Assembly: GCA_010093485.1 (NCBI GenBank)
Contig: MU001510.1
Span: 1,073,875-1,086,963, forward strand
Direction of reading: 5' to 3'
DNA length: 13,089 bases
Source of the DNA: Karstenula rhodostoma CBS 690.94
Lineage: Eukaryota > Ascomycota > Dothideomycetes > Pleosporales > Didymosphaeriaceae
A model generated the notes under the pieces. It was not told where the DNA came from. It was given only the letters and a program-made list of their open reading frames with translations, and did not search any database. Below, one piece after another: positions 1 through 10,600 of this stretch. Every line of letters begins with the position of its first letter. Within the stretch, counting starts at the first letter, position 1. The position numbers and the translations under genes were made by a program.

Positions 1-155
1 TTATTAACTAATACTTAATATTCTATTAACTAATACTAATTATTTTATTAACTAATACTTAATATCCTATTAACTAATACTAATTATTCTATTAACTAAT
101 ACTAATTATCCTATTAATTAATACTAATTATTCTATTAACTAATACCTAGTATTT
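1..155. repeat. 22-bp tandem satellite, about seven units, open to the left
   Basis: Seven consecutive 22-bp units start at 2, 24, 46, 68, 90, 112 and 134, each beginning TATTAACTAATACT or a one-base variant. Units 1 and 3 share the variant CTTAATAT where the others read CTAATTAT, so the array may once have had a two-unit (44-bp) higher order. The last unit (134-155) has drifted and ends the array. The first base of the window fits the end of a preceding unit, so the array probably continues to the left. Most unit differences are C/T changes, as expected from RIP. The array begins where the minus-strand remnant at 155-1760 ends. Confidence 0.93.
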
Positions 156-1760
156 AGAAACTATAATAGAGGTAGTTATAAAAGTTTAATTTTTCTATAA
201 CCCTTTTTAGTATAATCCTTTATATATATCTAAACTTTTTTATTAACCCCTATTATAAGGTATATCCTCCTATATACTAATATTACTAAAATTTTTCTTT
301 TTAATAATATAATATACTAACTATAGACCTTTTATTAAGTTATATCTTACTAAGTTACTATTTAATAGTTTCTTTAATAATAATTTTTTAGAAGATAGTT
401 TATTTATTATATAGATAATATATATATTCTTAATTATTATAGAATTTTTAAATACCTTTTTATTATACTTTATAATTATATTTATTTAGAAGCTAAACTA
501 TACTATAATTATACCTCTTCTAATATATATATTTAAAATAGTATTCTAAAATAAAATTATAAATATTTTAATTTTAAACTTTACTCTTAGTATATACTAT
601 CTTTTTTCTATTTTTAATTATTTTCTAAACTCTTTTTATATAGATAAATCTATATACTTTATAACTTTTTCCCCTTCTATTATATAATATAAAATTCTAA
701 ATAAATATTTTTTTATTATAGTTATATAGCCTTTTTTTTATTTATTAAATAGTACTTTTTATTTTTATACTATTATTTCTACTACTTTAAATTCTATTTA
801 AATTACTATCTATATCTATTACTATTTTATCTCTTTAATAATTTTAATAGTCTAGCCCTACTTTACTATTATATATAGTAATATAAACCTTACTATATCC
901 CTTTTTATAAAACTAAACTCTATATATATATTTTTTAAATACTATAATAATACTAACTAGTTTTATTTTTAATTTATATTACTTTCTTTATTTCTTTTAG
1001 ATAATATACCTTCTTCTATTATAAGTTTACTTACTTTATTTTCTATATTAGTAAAGAATTTTTTTTCTTTTTTATATTATACTCTCTATACCTATAGTAT
1101 TATTTTCTAATTTTATAAATAGTTTACTATTTTAATTATTATAGCCCTATTAATTATACTACCTATTATATCTATACCTATTTCTAGTAAACTCTAAATA
1201 AACTTTTTATATTTCTATTTCTTTTTACTTATTATAATATTTTTAGTTATTATAGTAGATAAATTTTATATATTTACTATTTCTTATATTATTATTTTTT
1301 TTAATTTCTATTTTAGTTTTTTATTTACCTCTCTTATACTAGTTTTTTTTAATTATTTTTTTCTTCTTTTTTTTATATTTTAGTCCTCCTCTTTATTATT
1401 TTATTTTTTAGTATATCTTTTCTTAGTATTAACCCTACTAGTACTTTTATATACTTTTTTAATATTAGTTTTTTTATTTTTTACTATCTAATTCTTATAC
1501 TTTTATATAATAAACTAGATAATATTTTTTTTTAAAATATATTAATATATCTATTATATTATATTCTCTAGTATAGGTATTATAAAAATATTACTAGTAG
1601 AACTATTCTTATTATATACTTTTTTATATATAGGGTTTCTAGAATATATAATTTTATATATATACTATAGTATATCTAGTAAATTATTTTTAATTAGTTT
1701 CTTTTTTTTATAAATATCTAATAGTATATATACTATTATTACTAGTATATTTATTATTTA
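155..1760 (-). pseudogene. Decayed Lys/Arg-rich protein-coding remnant, family not recognised
   Basis: The + strand here is rich in T, so the - strand is purine-rich like a coding strand. Two minus-strand registers stay open if TAA/TAG are read as mutated Q/R/W codons. From about 1680 down to 1020 the register is very basic, with runs such as KRRT, KKEEK and RKK. From about 960 down to 155 a second register runs on, including short strings such as YNRRGKSY, FILEY and GGYTL. It stops at a TAA near 153-155, where the satellite begins. A frame switch lies at about 960-1020. The 5' part (1680-1760) is uncertain because several registers are equally open. The basic segment recalls the Lys/Arg-rich tails of fungal pogo-type transposases, but no catalytic motif is visible, so I do not assign the family. 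The gene is dead: it has no ATG and many stops. Confidence 0.5.
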
Positions 1761-1820
1761 ATATTAATAGCTATATTATCCTTATTATATATTAATATAT
1801 AATATTTTTCTAGTCTAGTT

Positions 1821-1938
1821 TAGTAGTTATCTAATTTTAGTCTAAACTATAGCTAAAATTAAATAGTATTATATATTTCCTCTACCTTAGTAGTCTACTA
1901 ATTTTAATCTAGATTAGGGCTAAAATTAAGACTACCTC
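1821..1938. repeat. Tandem pair of palindromic units (hairpins) between divergent gene remnants
   Basis: Two related segments start with TAGTAGT at 1821 and 1888 and both continue as CTAATTTTA...CTAAAATTA. The first has perfect 9-bp arms, TAATTTTAG (1832-1840) and CTAAAATTA (1853-1861), around a 12-nt loop. The second has longer arms: GTAGTCT plus TAATTTTA (1890-1896 and 1899-1906) pair with TAAAATTA plus AGACTAC (1921-1935), with a 2-nt bulge, and enclose the 10-bp palindrome AATCTAGATT (1906-1915). The spacing between units is 67 bp. The pair lies between the minus-strand remnant ending upstream and the plus-strand helicase remnant starting downstream. It could be a divergent promoter/operator region, the terminal or subterminal repeats of a DNA transposon, or a small non-autonomous element. 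Confidence 0.8.
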
Positions 1939-2102
1939 CCCTATTTATTATAGCCTAAGTAATATTTATTTATTTTAATAAAATTTATAATTTTATATTT
2001 TATATATTATATTACTATATTCTCCTTTTTAGTAAGGTATTCTTTTATTTTAATAAAGAGTACTATAATACTACTATACCTAAATAAAAACGCGAAATTT
2101 AA
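1939..2102. other. Short AT-rich spacer before the helicase remnant, with a surviving CGCG
   Basis: No coding signal is visible. The stretch holds TATA-like strings, which mean little at this base composition. It also contains the sequence AACGCGAAA (2089-2097), two adjacent CpGs in a window that has otherwise lost nearly all of them. Confidence 0.5.
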
Positions 2103-4742
2103 AAGTTAATTAATAATTTATTTAATAACTATACTTTTCTATAGAATTATAAAGATTTTATTATTTCTACTAAGACTAAGATATTTTATTCTAGTCTACT
2201 AGTATATAATAATAGTTATTACTATAATATATATAATTTAATTATTATTAAAATTATTATAAAATATAATATATTTACCTATCTATATAATAGTTATATA
2301 ATCTATAATTATTTCTATAATAGTATAACTAAGTATAGTCTCTAGTACTCTAATTATATTAGAATAATTATAAGCTAATAATTCTTTCCTTTTATTCTAC
2401 CCCTATTTACCTATTTTAGTATAACTTATTAATTTAAAGTACCTTTTACTAGTATTATAGAAATTTTATTTAAGCTATATAGTATTTCTATATTTCTAAT
2501 TAATTTATATTTTAATTCTTATTACTTTTAATCTATATTATCCCTAGCTAAGCCTATTACTTCTACTATATAACTAAATTATAGTATAGTCTTTTCTTTA
2601 AAATTCTAGCTATAATATACTTTAATATAAATATAGTATATATAGAAATAATAGTTATAATTTATATCTAATATACCTTTTATATTTATAAATTTATAAA
2701 TAGTATATACTAGATTTTTAGAGATTTTTACTAATATTATTATATAGTAAGCGTGTCTAGTATTTATTACTATATCTAAAACTAAATTTAAATTTAAACT
2801 TTTTTATCTATATACTACTATAAAGAGTATAACTTATATATAATAAAATATAATAATAAAAACCTTCTATTTTATATAAATCTAAGTAATATAAAAGTAT
2901 AAATATAATATTTTTATAATTTCTATTAAATTTTATTAAAATTTTATTTTTTACTATACTAATTTTCTTTAGAAGATTTTTCTCTTTTTTTTTTATATTT
3001 TATCTTCTAAGGCTATATAACCTAAGACTTTTTATTTATAAAAATATTAGTAATTAGCTTAGAAATAAATTATAACCTATCTAGATATAATAGAAATTTC
3101 CCCTACTATTAAAAAGTACTATAACTATATATATTTAAACCTATTTAAAGAATATTATTATACTTTTTAACTTTTTTTACTAGAATAAACTAGTTAGTCT
3201 ATTTAGTTTAAACTTATTTTTATTACCCTAGTAGTCTTTTTTAGTTTCTCTCCCTAAGGTAATAGATTTTAAGAGGCTTATAACTTTACTACTAATATAT
3301 TAGCCCTTAAAAAAATATATAAATTTACTAGTCTATAATATCTCTAAAATATACTTCTCTATATAATATCTATAGAGGCTCTAAATTATTTTAATTTTAA
3401 TTTACTAGTTTTTTAAAAGAAGGCTAGCTTTTTTATTATTAAGCTAGATAACTATAAGGTAGAGAATTAAAATAAAAAGCTATATAATATATTTAAAATA
3501 TAGATATATAACTATTTTATTATAGAGTATTTTACGTCTATAAATTAGTTTATTAATATAATATACTTTCTTAATATTTTTTAATATAGAGAGAATTTAG
3601 ACGCCTTTATCTACTAGAATAGAAATAGTATAACTATTTATAAAATTAAAATAAACCTTATTTTATTTTTTTCTATAGTAAGTAACCTATTTAAGAAGGT
3701 ATTTATTTTTCTCTACTAACTAGTATTTATATAGATATAGATAGGGCTACCCTCTATTCTATAGAATATACTAAAAAAAAATCTAAAAAATATAACCCCT
3801 AATTTTAATATTTTTAATATAAATAATTTATAACTTAAGTATAATACTAGTTTTATTATTTAATAGCTTTTATAGTTATTTAATATAAAGGGCTCTAAAG
3901 ATTATTTACTTATTAGTATTAAAAACTATATCTAGATATAATAGTATTATAATCTTATCTAAAAATTTTTTAGTATACTCTTAGATTTTATATATTTTAT
4001 AAGTGGCTAGTTTAGTTATAGTATTAAGGTATTAAGCTTATAATTTAAAAATAATTATATAACTAGTATTTAGAATATATTCCTCTATAATAGTTTTATT
4101 ACTATTATTTCTTAATACTATAAAGGCTATAATAGAAATAAATCTATAAAGATTATTTACTATTTTTTTTTTTATAAAATAGATAGCCTTTTAGTCTAAT
4201 ATATCTAGCTTATTTATCCTTTCTACCTTATTATATAGGGATAAATTAATAAGGAAATATATAACTATTATTATAATTAAGTCTAGAGCTACCTACTTTA
4301 ACTAAATCTATTTAGTAAGTAATAAACTATCTCTTAGGCTTTTAATTATATTATAAAATAGGTAATATTTTATTAAATAGAAAAAGAAATTAATATTAGT
4401 ATAATATACTATCTCCTTATTATTTTTAATAGAAAGTTTTTTACTACTAATTACCTACTATAGAAACTATTAAAAAAGGAGGTTAATAAAATAATAAATA
4501 AAATAGAGATAGAAATTTATAAAATATAAATTAATTATTTACTAGAAATAGTCTATATAATTTATATTCTAGATATCTTAAAGATTTTTACTTATAAATT
4601 TAATAATTTAAAAGTATATTTTAAGATATCTACTAAGTAGTATAAGGCCCTAAAGTTTTTTTTAATTTAAAAGAAAAAGGCTCTCTAGAAAACTAAAAAA
4701 GCTATCTATTCTAATTATCTAGATATTAATATAGTATAACTA

Positions 4743-5700
4743 TTATAAAAGAATTTTAGAAAGTTAGCCTAGTTTAGAAAATAATAAGAATAAGTTCTCT
4801 ATATAATTTTAATAGGGGAGAGTATAGTTATCTATATTATAGGTACTAGATTTAATAAAAATCTTTTTTTTTTTCTTTCTACCTATTTTTTAAACTATAG
4901 TTAGACTATTATTATTATTTTACTAATAATATTTTACTCTAATCTTTTTTATTATTATTCTAAATTATAGATTAGAGCTACTATATAATAGTAAAAAGTA
5001 TATAATAAGTAAATATCTATTATTCTAATAATTTCTAAAAATATTTTAAATAATTTCTTTTAGACCTATATTACTAGATAGAAAGTATTAGAAGTATTAG
5101 AAAAAATTATAATAAATAAGTTCTACTATATTATTCTTCTAAATATAACCTATTATTTTTACCTTTATAATTTTTATATATTTATTAAGTATTATATCTC
5201 TTTTATACTTTTTTTTATAATCCTATTATCTACTAAATAGAGTTAAACCTTTTAATTTTTTAAACTTTTTATTAATATTATAACCTTTAAAGAGTCTATT
5301 ATTTAGTTTAAAATCTAGTATAAAATTTATATTTTATATATAATAAATATAGACTCTATAATAGCTATAATAGAATATATTAAAGAGGTTTTCTAATTAT
5401 ATAAAAAAATTTTTATTTATATTAATCTTACTATAATTATAGATATACTAGCTCTATAGCTTAACTATCCTAAATACTATAAAAAAATAAAAAAAAAAAA
5501 TAATTTATAAGTCTAGTATAATTCTAGACCTTAGAAATAAATATTATAATAACTATAAATATTTTTATAAAAGATCTAGATATACTAAATATATATATAA
5601 TATTATATTTTATATTACTAGTAAATTTCTATAGCCTTATCTAGATAGATAAATAAATTAGTTAGAATAGTAAATCTAGTCTTATTAGACTAGTATTAGT
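4743..5700 (+). other. RecQ/DExH helicase core with recognisable motifs I-VI
   Basis: Motifs occur in the correct order and at plausible spacing. A former R-x-R-Q-R-E-V-L-like stretch precedes I-L-x-G-E-S (4806-4823). Walker A reads GGT ACT AGA TTT AAT AAA AAT at 4842-4862, which reverts by C/T and G/A changes to G-T-G-F-G-K-S, followed by L-F-F-F-L. A run of I/V then L (4905-4925) fits the T-V-V-V-x-P-L motif Ia region. Motif II is AAT AAG TTC TAC (5115-5126), from D-E-F-H, preceded by R-I-V-I. This differs from the usual DECH at the third position, and TGC to TTC is not a RIP change. Motif III, TTT ATA ATC (5214-5222), gives S-A-T. Motif V, A-T-N-x-F-x-K-D-L-D, is at 5552-5581. Motif VI, Q-x-D-G-R-A-G-R-D-G, is at 5642-5671. 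Every substitution needed for motifs I, III and VI is a C-to-T or G-to-A change. Confidence 0.83.
5481..5500 (+). other. A7-T-A12 run at a frame break in the helicase remnant
   Basis: The helicase reads in one register up to about 5480 (motif IV region, then Y-P-K-Y-Y-K-K) and in another register by 5510-5522, where motif V begins. Between them lies AAAAAAA T AAAAAAAAAAAA, a typical replication-slippage site. RIP makes only point changes, so this indel is a separate, probably later, event. The ancestral length of the run cannot be read from one copy. Confidence 0.6.
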
Positions 5701-5949
5701 AGATACTATCCCTAATATATATTTTAATAAGGCTAGTAATATAGTAAAAATACCTATTCTTACCTATATATAATTCTAGTTTCTAAATAAAGTCTACTAT
5801 TATATTATTATTAATAATTTTCTAGATAGTAATACCTTAAGGATAATATATACCCCTTTTAAATAATTTTATAATATTTATATATTAAGATTTTATTCTT
5901 TTATATAAACTAGCTCTATTTAGATACTATAAACTTTTTAACTAAAGAA

Positions 5950-5982
5950 ATAATTATTAATAGTATTAATATTAATATTAAT
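5950..5982 (+). repeat. Short ATTAAT microsatellite inside the helicase 3' part
   Basis: ATTAAT repeats about four times in a row just after the second register change of the helicase remnant (about 5880-5940). Length change here could have contributed to that frame break. Confidence 0.6.
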
Positions 5983-6778
5983 ATACTAGGGCCTATTACT
6001 TTTATATACTCTAATATTCTATAATTATATTTATAGAAATATAATAATATTTATAAAATAATCCTTTTTTTAAAATAAGTTTATATCTATATAGCCCTAG
6101 TATACTATTCTAATTTATAAATAGTAAGCTCCCTATTATATATATCTTTTATCTCTATTAAATAAAAAAGAAAACTTAACTTTTTTATATAAAATACTAA
6201 TAATACTAGTAAGCCATATACTAAATTATTTTATAATAAATTATTTACTTATATAGTCTACTAAAGGCTATACTATATTATTTACTTTATTAAAGAAAAT
6301 TTATTTAAATATAGATAGAATTAGTATATTAATACTAATAATAACTAAGTTAAGTATATTAGAGATATTATTATAATTTATTAGTATACTATAGATAATA
6401 AATAAATAAAGAATAACTACTAGTTTTATTTAATATCTACTAATTATTATCTAGAGTAGATATTTCTAGAAATAAGTAAAATAAAAACTACTCTAATTTA
6501 ATAAAATCTCTATATTAATAAATATATAATTTATAATATTTAGACTATTTTTTAGAATAAATATAAAGCTACGTGTTCTAAATAAATTAATAAAATTAAA
6601 AAAATAGAAAGAAATAGATAGAATATAAACTTATTATATAATTTTAAAATATACTTTATAAAAATAGTTAATTTTAAAAATAACTATAAAATAGAAAGGA
6701 TTATTTTAAAACTAAATTAAATTATAAAAATATATCTTATATTAAAATAATATAACTAACTATTTTTACTATATATCT

Positions 6779-7440
6779 AAAATAGGGACTAGAATATAAA
6801 AGGACTAAATATATAATAAAAAAAATAATAATATTATATATTTATATTTTACTAAGTTAATAACTAGATAATATATAAGGAATACTTTTATAGAGGGATA
6901 TAAATAAGTTAATATTCTATTTAATTCTAAATAAAGTATAATTATTTTTTATTTAAATTTCTTATTTAGATAATATACTAGTTATATAATATAGACTTAG
7001 TATAGATAAATAAATAAAATATTTAAATAAAATATATACTACTTAAATTCTCTATTTTTTTTACTCTCTATTTTTATTTACTTTATTTTTTAATATTTTT
7101 TTACTATCTTTATTATAGTTTTTATTTCTATTACTTTTAGCTACTATAGTATCTCTAGTATTATAAGTATAATAACTAGCTAGATTTAATTAAAAGAAAT
7201 ATTAAATATATTAAAATTTTCTAAAAATTTTTAAATAATATAGCCCTAGCTAATAGGTTATTTTTAACTAAATAAGTAATAAACTAGAAACTTTTCTATA
7301 AATTTCTATAATAATTACTAATTTAATATAGATTAGAATTTATTATAATAGAAATTAGTTTATTAATATTATTTAGTATATAGTTTTTTTTTTTTTTTAT
7401 TATCTTTTTTTTTCTACTTATAAAACTATACTAGTTTAAT
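6779..7440. other. Intergenic AT-rich spacer without a clear gene
   Basis: Stop density rises in every frame after about 6778 and no long readable register is seen before about 7684. The spacer contains a 15-T run (7384-7398) followed by further T-rich sequence (to about 7413). It probably represents the 3' flank of the helicase and the 5' flank of the next unit. I see no RNA gene in it. Confidence 0.5.
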
Positions 7441-7680
7441 ATACTTATTATATTTATTACTATTATACTTCTATATTAATATAGAGAGGGATATTAAAAA
7501 ATTTTCTATATACTTCTATATATTTATAACTACTATACTTTTATACTAGTTTAAAAAGGGATATTAAAAAGTTTTCTATATACTTTTATATATTTATAAT
7601 TATTATATTTTTATACTAGTCTAAAAAGGAATATTAAAAAGTTTTCTAAGTATTTTTTATATACCTATAATATATTATTT
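7441..7680. repeat. 70-bp tandem repeat, about 3.3 copies, upstream of the second large ORF remnant
   Basis: Two full units run 7491-7560 and 7561-7630, flanked by a partial unit (7441-7490) and a degraded start of another (7631-7680). Each unit has ATATTAAAAA at its start and an AAAAAGG(G/A) end preceded by TATACTAGT. The two full units differ at seven positions, and all seven are C/T or G/A transitions, giving 63/70 identity. Because 70 is not a multiple of three, the array is unlikely to be coding. It ends just before the readable frame at 7684 and so sits where a promoter or 5' leader would be. Confidence 0.92.
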
Positions 7681-7683
7681 AAT

Positions 7684-10600
7684 ATAAAAATCTTCTTTTT
7701 TAGTATTCTAAATTTAGAGAAATATATTAATAAATTTAGTTTTCTAAACTAGTATAATCTAGATTCTAATTAGCCTTTTTTACCTTAACTAGATTTAAAT
7801 AAAGCTAGTTTTACTATATTTAATCTAGCTATAAAATAGAAATATACTAGATTATTAAATTTATATACTTTTATTTTTATAGTATAAATTAGATATATAA
7901 ATATTTTCTAAAACTTTCTTAACTATTTCTCTAATAATTAACTACTAGATAATATATCTATTATTTTTTCTAAAAATAAAGTATTTAACTATAGTAATAA
8001 TAGAAATATAAAGAATATAGTAATTAATAAAATAAAAATAACTTTAGTCTATATAAATAAAACTCTATATATATTAGATTTAGTACCTTTTTTAAAATAG
8101 ATTACTAGTTCTAGAAATTTTACTAATAAGATACTTATTATATTTTTTAATACTTTTAATTAAATATATATTATAAACCTACTTATTATTTTAGTCTATA
8201 AAAAAATTATATAGTATATTAAACTTAGTAAATAATTATTAAGTTTAAATAGAGTAATTAAAAAAAATATTTTAAAAATAAATAAGGTTCTATTATTTAC
8301 TACCTTATTTAAAGTATAGTAGTTTTAGAGTTTAGTATTCTATTAGGCCTATTTTATAAAAAAAATAAAATATATTTTTATTTAATCTATATAATTATTC
8401 TTTAACTAAATAAAAATTAAAAGAAAAGATATAATCCTTATATACTTATAAATTAATTATAAAATTATTCTATAGCTAAACTAATCCCTTAATAAAGTAT
8501 ATACTCTAAAGAATCTAATAATATTAATTTAAAAGGGGTATATAAAAGTCCTTACTATATAAATATAATTTAGTACTATTAGAGTATAAAATAGAAAAAT
8601 AAATATATAAACTATTTAAAAGATAACTAATAATATTAGTTCTTAAGGTATACTTTTTTATCTAGCTATAAAATAGTTAAAGGTTAGTAACCTAATTTCT
8701 AAGCTAGAAAAGAATTTACTTATATATAATAATATTATCTCTAGTATAATAGAGTTATAATATATTTAAAAAATATTAAATAAAACAGTTTTTATATCTT
8801 TTCTAGCTAATATTAAAAAATAAAATACTTATATTCTATAAAACCTAATTACTAAGGTCTAGTTAAAGAAGTTTATATATTTATACCTAATAATAGTTTA
8901 TATAATAAATATAAATACTACTAAATATTAATTATATAGAGTCTTTATTAGTATACTTTAAAAATATATAAAGTATTATTTATATAATATTAAAACTATT
9001 ATAAACCCTAATTAGACTAAGAATTTAATTATCTATATAGCTAATAATTTTTATTAAAAGTATTTAAAAATTACTCTACTAGCTTTCTAGTCTATAGTAG
9101 AGGATAGTATATTAGTATTCTATATACTAAAAGTAATTACTAAAAAAAAAGTAGAAATAGTTTATAAAAATATTAAAAATATTATAGTAAAGAATAACTA
9201 TAATATATTATAAAGGAGTAAATAGAGTAAAATAACTAATATAATATCTCTTTCTACTAAATAAGTAAATAATTATAATATAGAAATTTTTAAAATAGAT
9301 AGTAATAATAGTATATTTATTTTAATATATTTTAAAGAGATTTATACCTCTATATATATTACTAATATAAGGTATAAGTTAATACTATATATAATACTTT
9401 TTTTTAAATAGTAATAAATAATTATTATAAAATAGGTAGCTAATATACTAGCTAGTATTAATAAAATAATATCTATTAAAAATAAAATTATTACTAATAT
9501 AATTAACTTAGATAAAATTATCTAAATAGGAGTAATTATATTTAAAATATATTTCTAGTAGGTTTATAGAAAACTTTTTTATAAATTTTCTAATTATATT
9601 TTATTTTATTTTATTAACTTATTATAGATTATACTAGATTATAAATACTATTTTAATTTAAAGCTTATTAATATCTATAAAAAATAATTTATTTAGCCTA
9701 TTATAAACTCGAATTATAAATAGTCTAGAAATAAATCTAGACCTTTTCTTTATTTTATTTTAGTTAAACTTTACTATTAAATAGTAACTAAACTTATATA
9801 AATATTAATTTACTTTATTATTTTTATAATTTCCCCTAATAAGTTATTAGCTATATTTAGTTTTAAAGTAATTACTAGTTTTTTTAATATTAATTTAAAT
9901 ATTTAGAACTATAAAAATTTTTATAACTAGTATATTATTTTTATAGTCTTCTATAATTATATAGTTAAATTTACTAACCCCTATACTTTTTAATTCTATA
10001 TTAAGGAGAATATTAAATTATTTACTAAGGAAAATAGTTTTAAACTAAATAAGTTTAACTTCTAGAATTATAAAATATAGTCTAATTCCTTATTAACTAA
10101 ACCCCTAAATAAATATATTTATATTTTTAATTATAAGTTTAGACTAGTATTTTATAATAAGGTATAAGACTTTTTATAAAATTAAAGCTTTATATAGAGA
10201 ACTATTTTATAGTTATACCTATATAAATTATTTTTATTATTAGACTATTTTATATCTAGAAATATAGAAAATATTAGAAACTATTTAAAACTACTAGAGA
10301 ATTTAAACCTTCTTAATAAATTTACTAAATAAGAGAATAAATATTATAAAAAGTTAGCTAAAACTAGCTATATTATAGGATTCTACCTAGATTATAATAA
10401 CCCCTACCTACTTAATAAAAAAAATTCTAAATAAGTTCCCCTATAAAAAGATTAGAAAACTTTTCTATATTTTTTATTAATATATACTAATAATATATAG
10501 TATATATTTTAGATTTCTATATAATAACTAGATAGAGTTTATAATAAATATTTTAAACCCTACTTATAATAAATAAATTATTTAAGAAAAGTTTATATAA

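Larger units (their letters stand above)
2103..6778 (+). pseudogene. Dead RecQ-like DNA helicase of the large fungal accessory type
   Basis: The coding frame is readable if TAA/TAG are taken as mutated Q/R/W codons. One register (codons starting at multiples of 3, such as 3063) stays open from about 3063 to 5480, moves to the register of 5522 until about 5880, then to that of 5941 until about 6718-6778. The segment 2103-3060 is openest in the register of 2103 up to about 2400, with Tyr clusters that could be former Cys/His of a zinc finger; this part is weak. Around 3963-4170 come S-G-Q-P-x-R-G (4002-4022), R-Y-H-K-G-Y (4113-4130) and K-I-I-H-R (4149-4163) equivalents. I know these from the N-terminal half of big ascomycete C2H2/RecQ-like proteins. 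The helicase core follows at 4743-5700. About 230 codons follow the core. In life it would have unwound DNA using ATP; relatives are often subtelomeric or repeated. It has no start codon, two frame breaks and dozens of stops. Confidence 0.78.

Noticed and set aside
1..155. CRISPR array
   Set aside because: The 22-bp units follow one another directly without unique spacers.
1260..1680. Pogo/Fot1-type transposase
   Set aside because: Only the basic, Lys/Arg-rich tail resembles it. I could not find DDE residues, a helix-turn-helix region or the usual length, so the name is not used.
1939..2102. TATA-box promoters
   Set aside because: TATAAA/TATATA strings are everywhere at this composition and carry no information.
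8041..8100. Copia-type reverse transcriptase (KALYGLKQ-like string)
   Set aside because: A short K-T-L-Y match appears, but the following residues do not fit and no YVDD box follows.
9004..9010. Telomeric CCCTAA repeats
   Set aside because: Only isolated single CCCTAA/TCCCTAA strings occur, with no tandem array.
10141..10200. Helitron or other Walker A (GKTFLY-like) at GGTATAAGACTTTTTATA
   Set aside because: The string is in a different register from the readable frame, and no other helicase motif follows.
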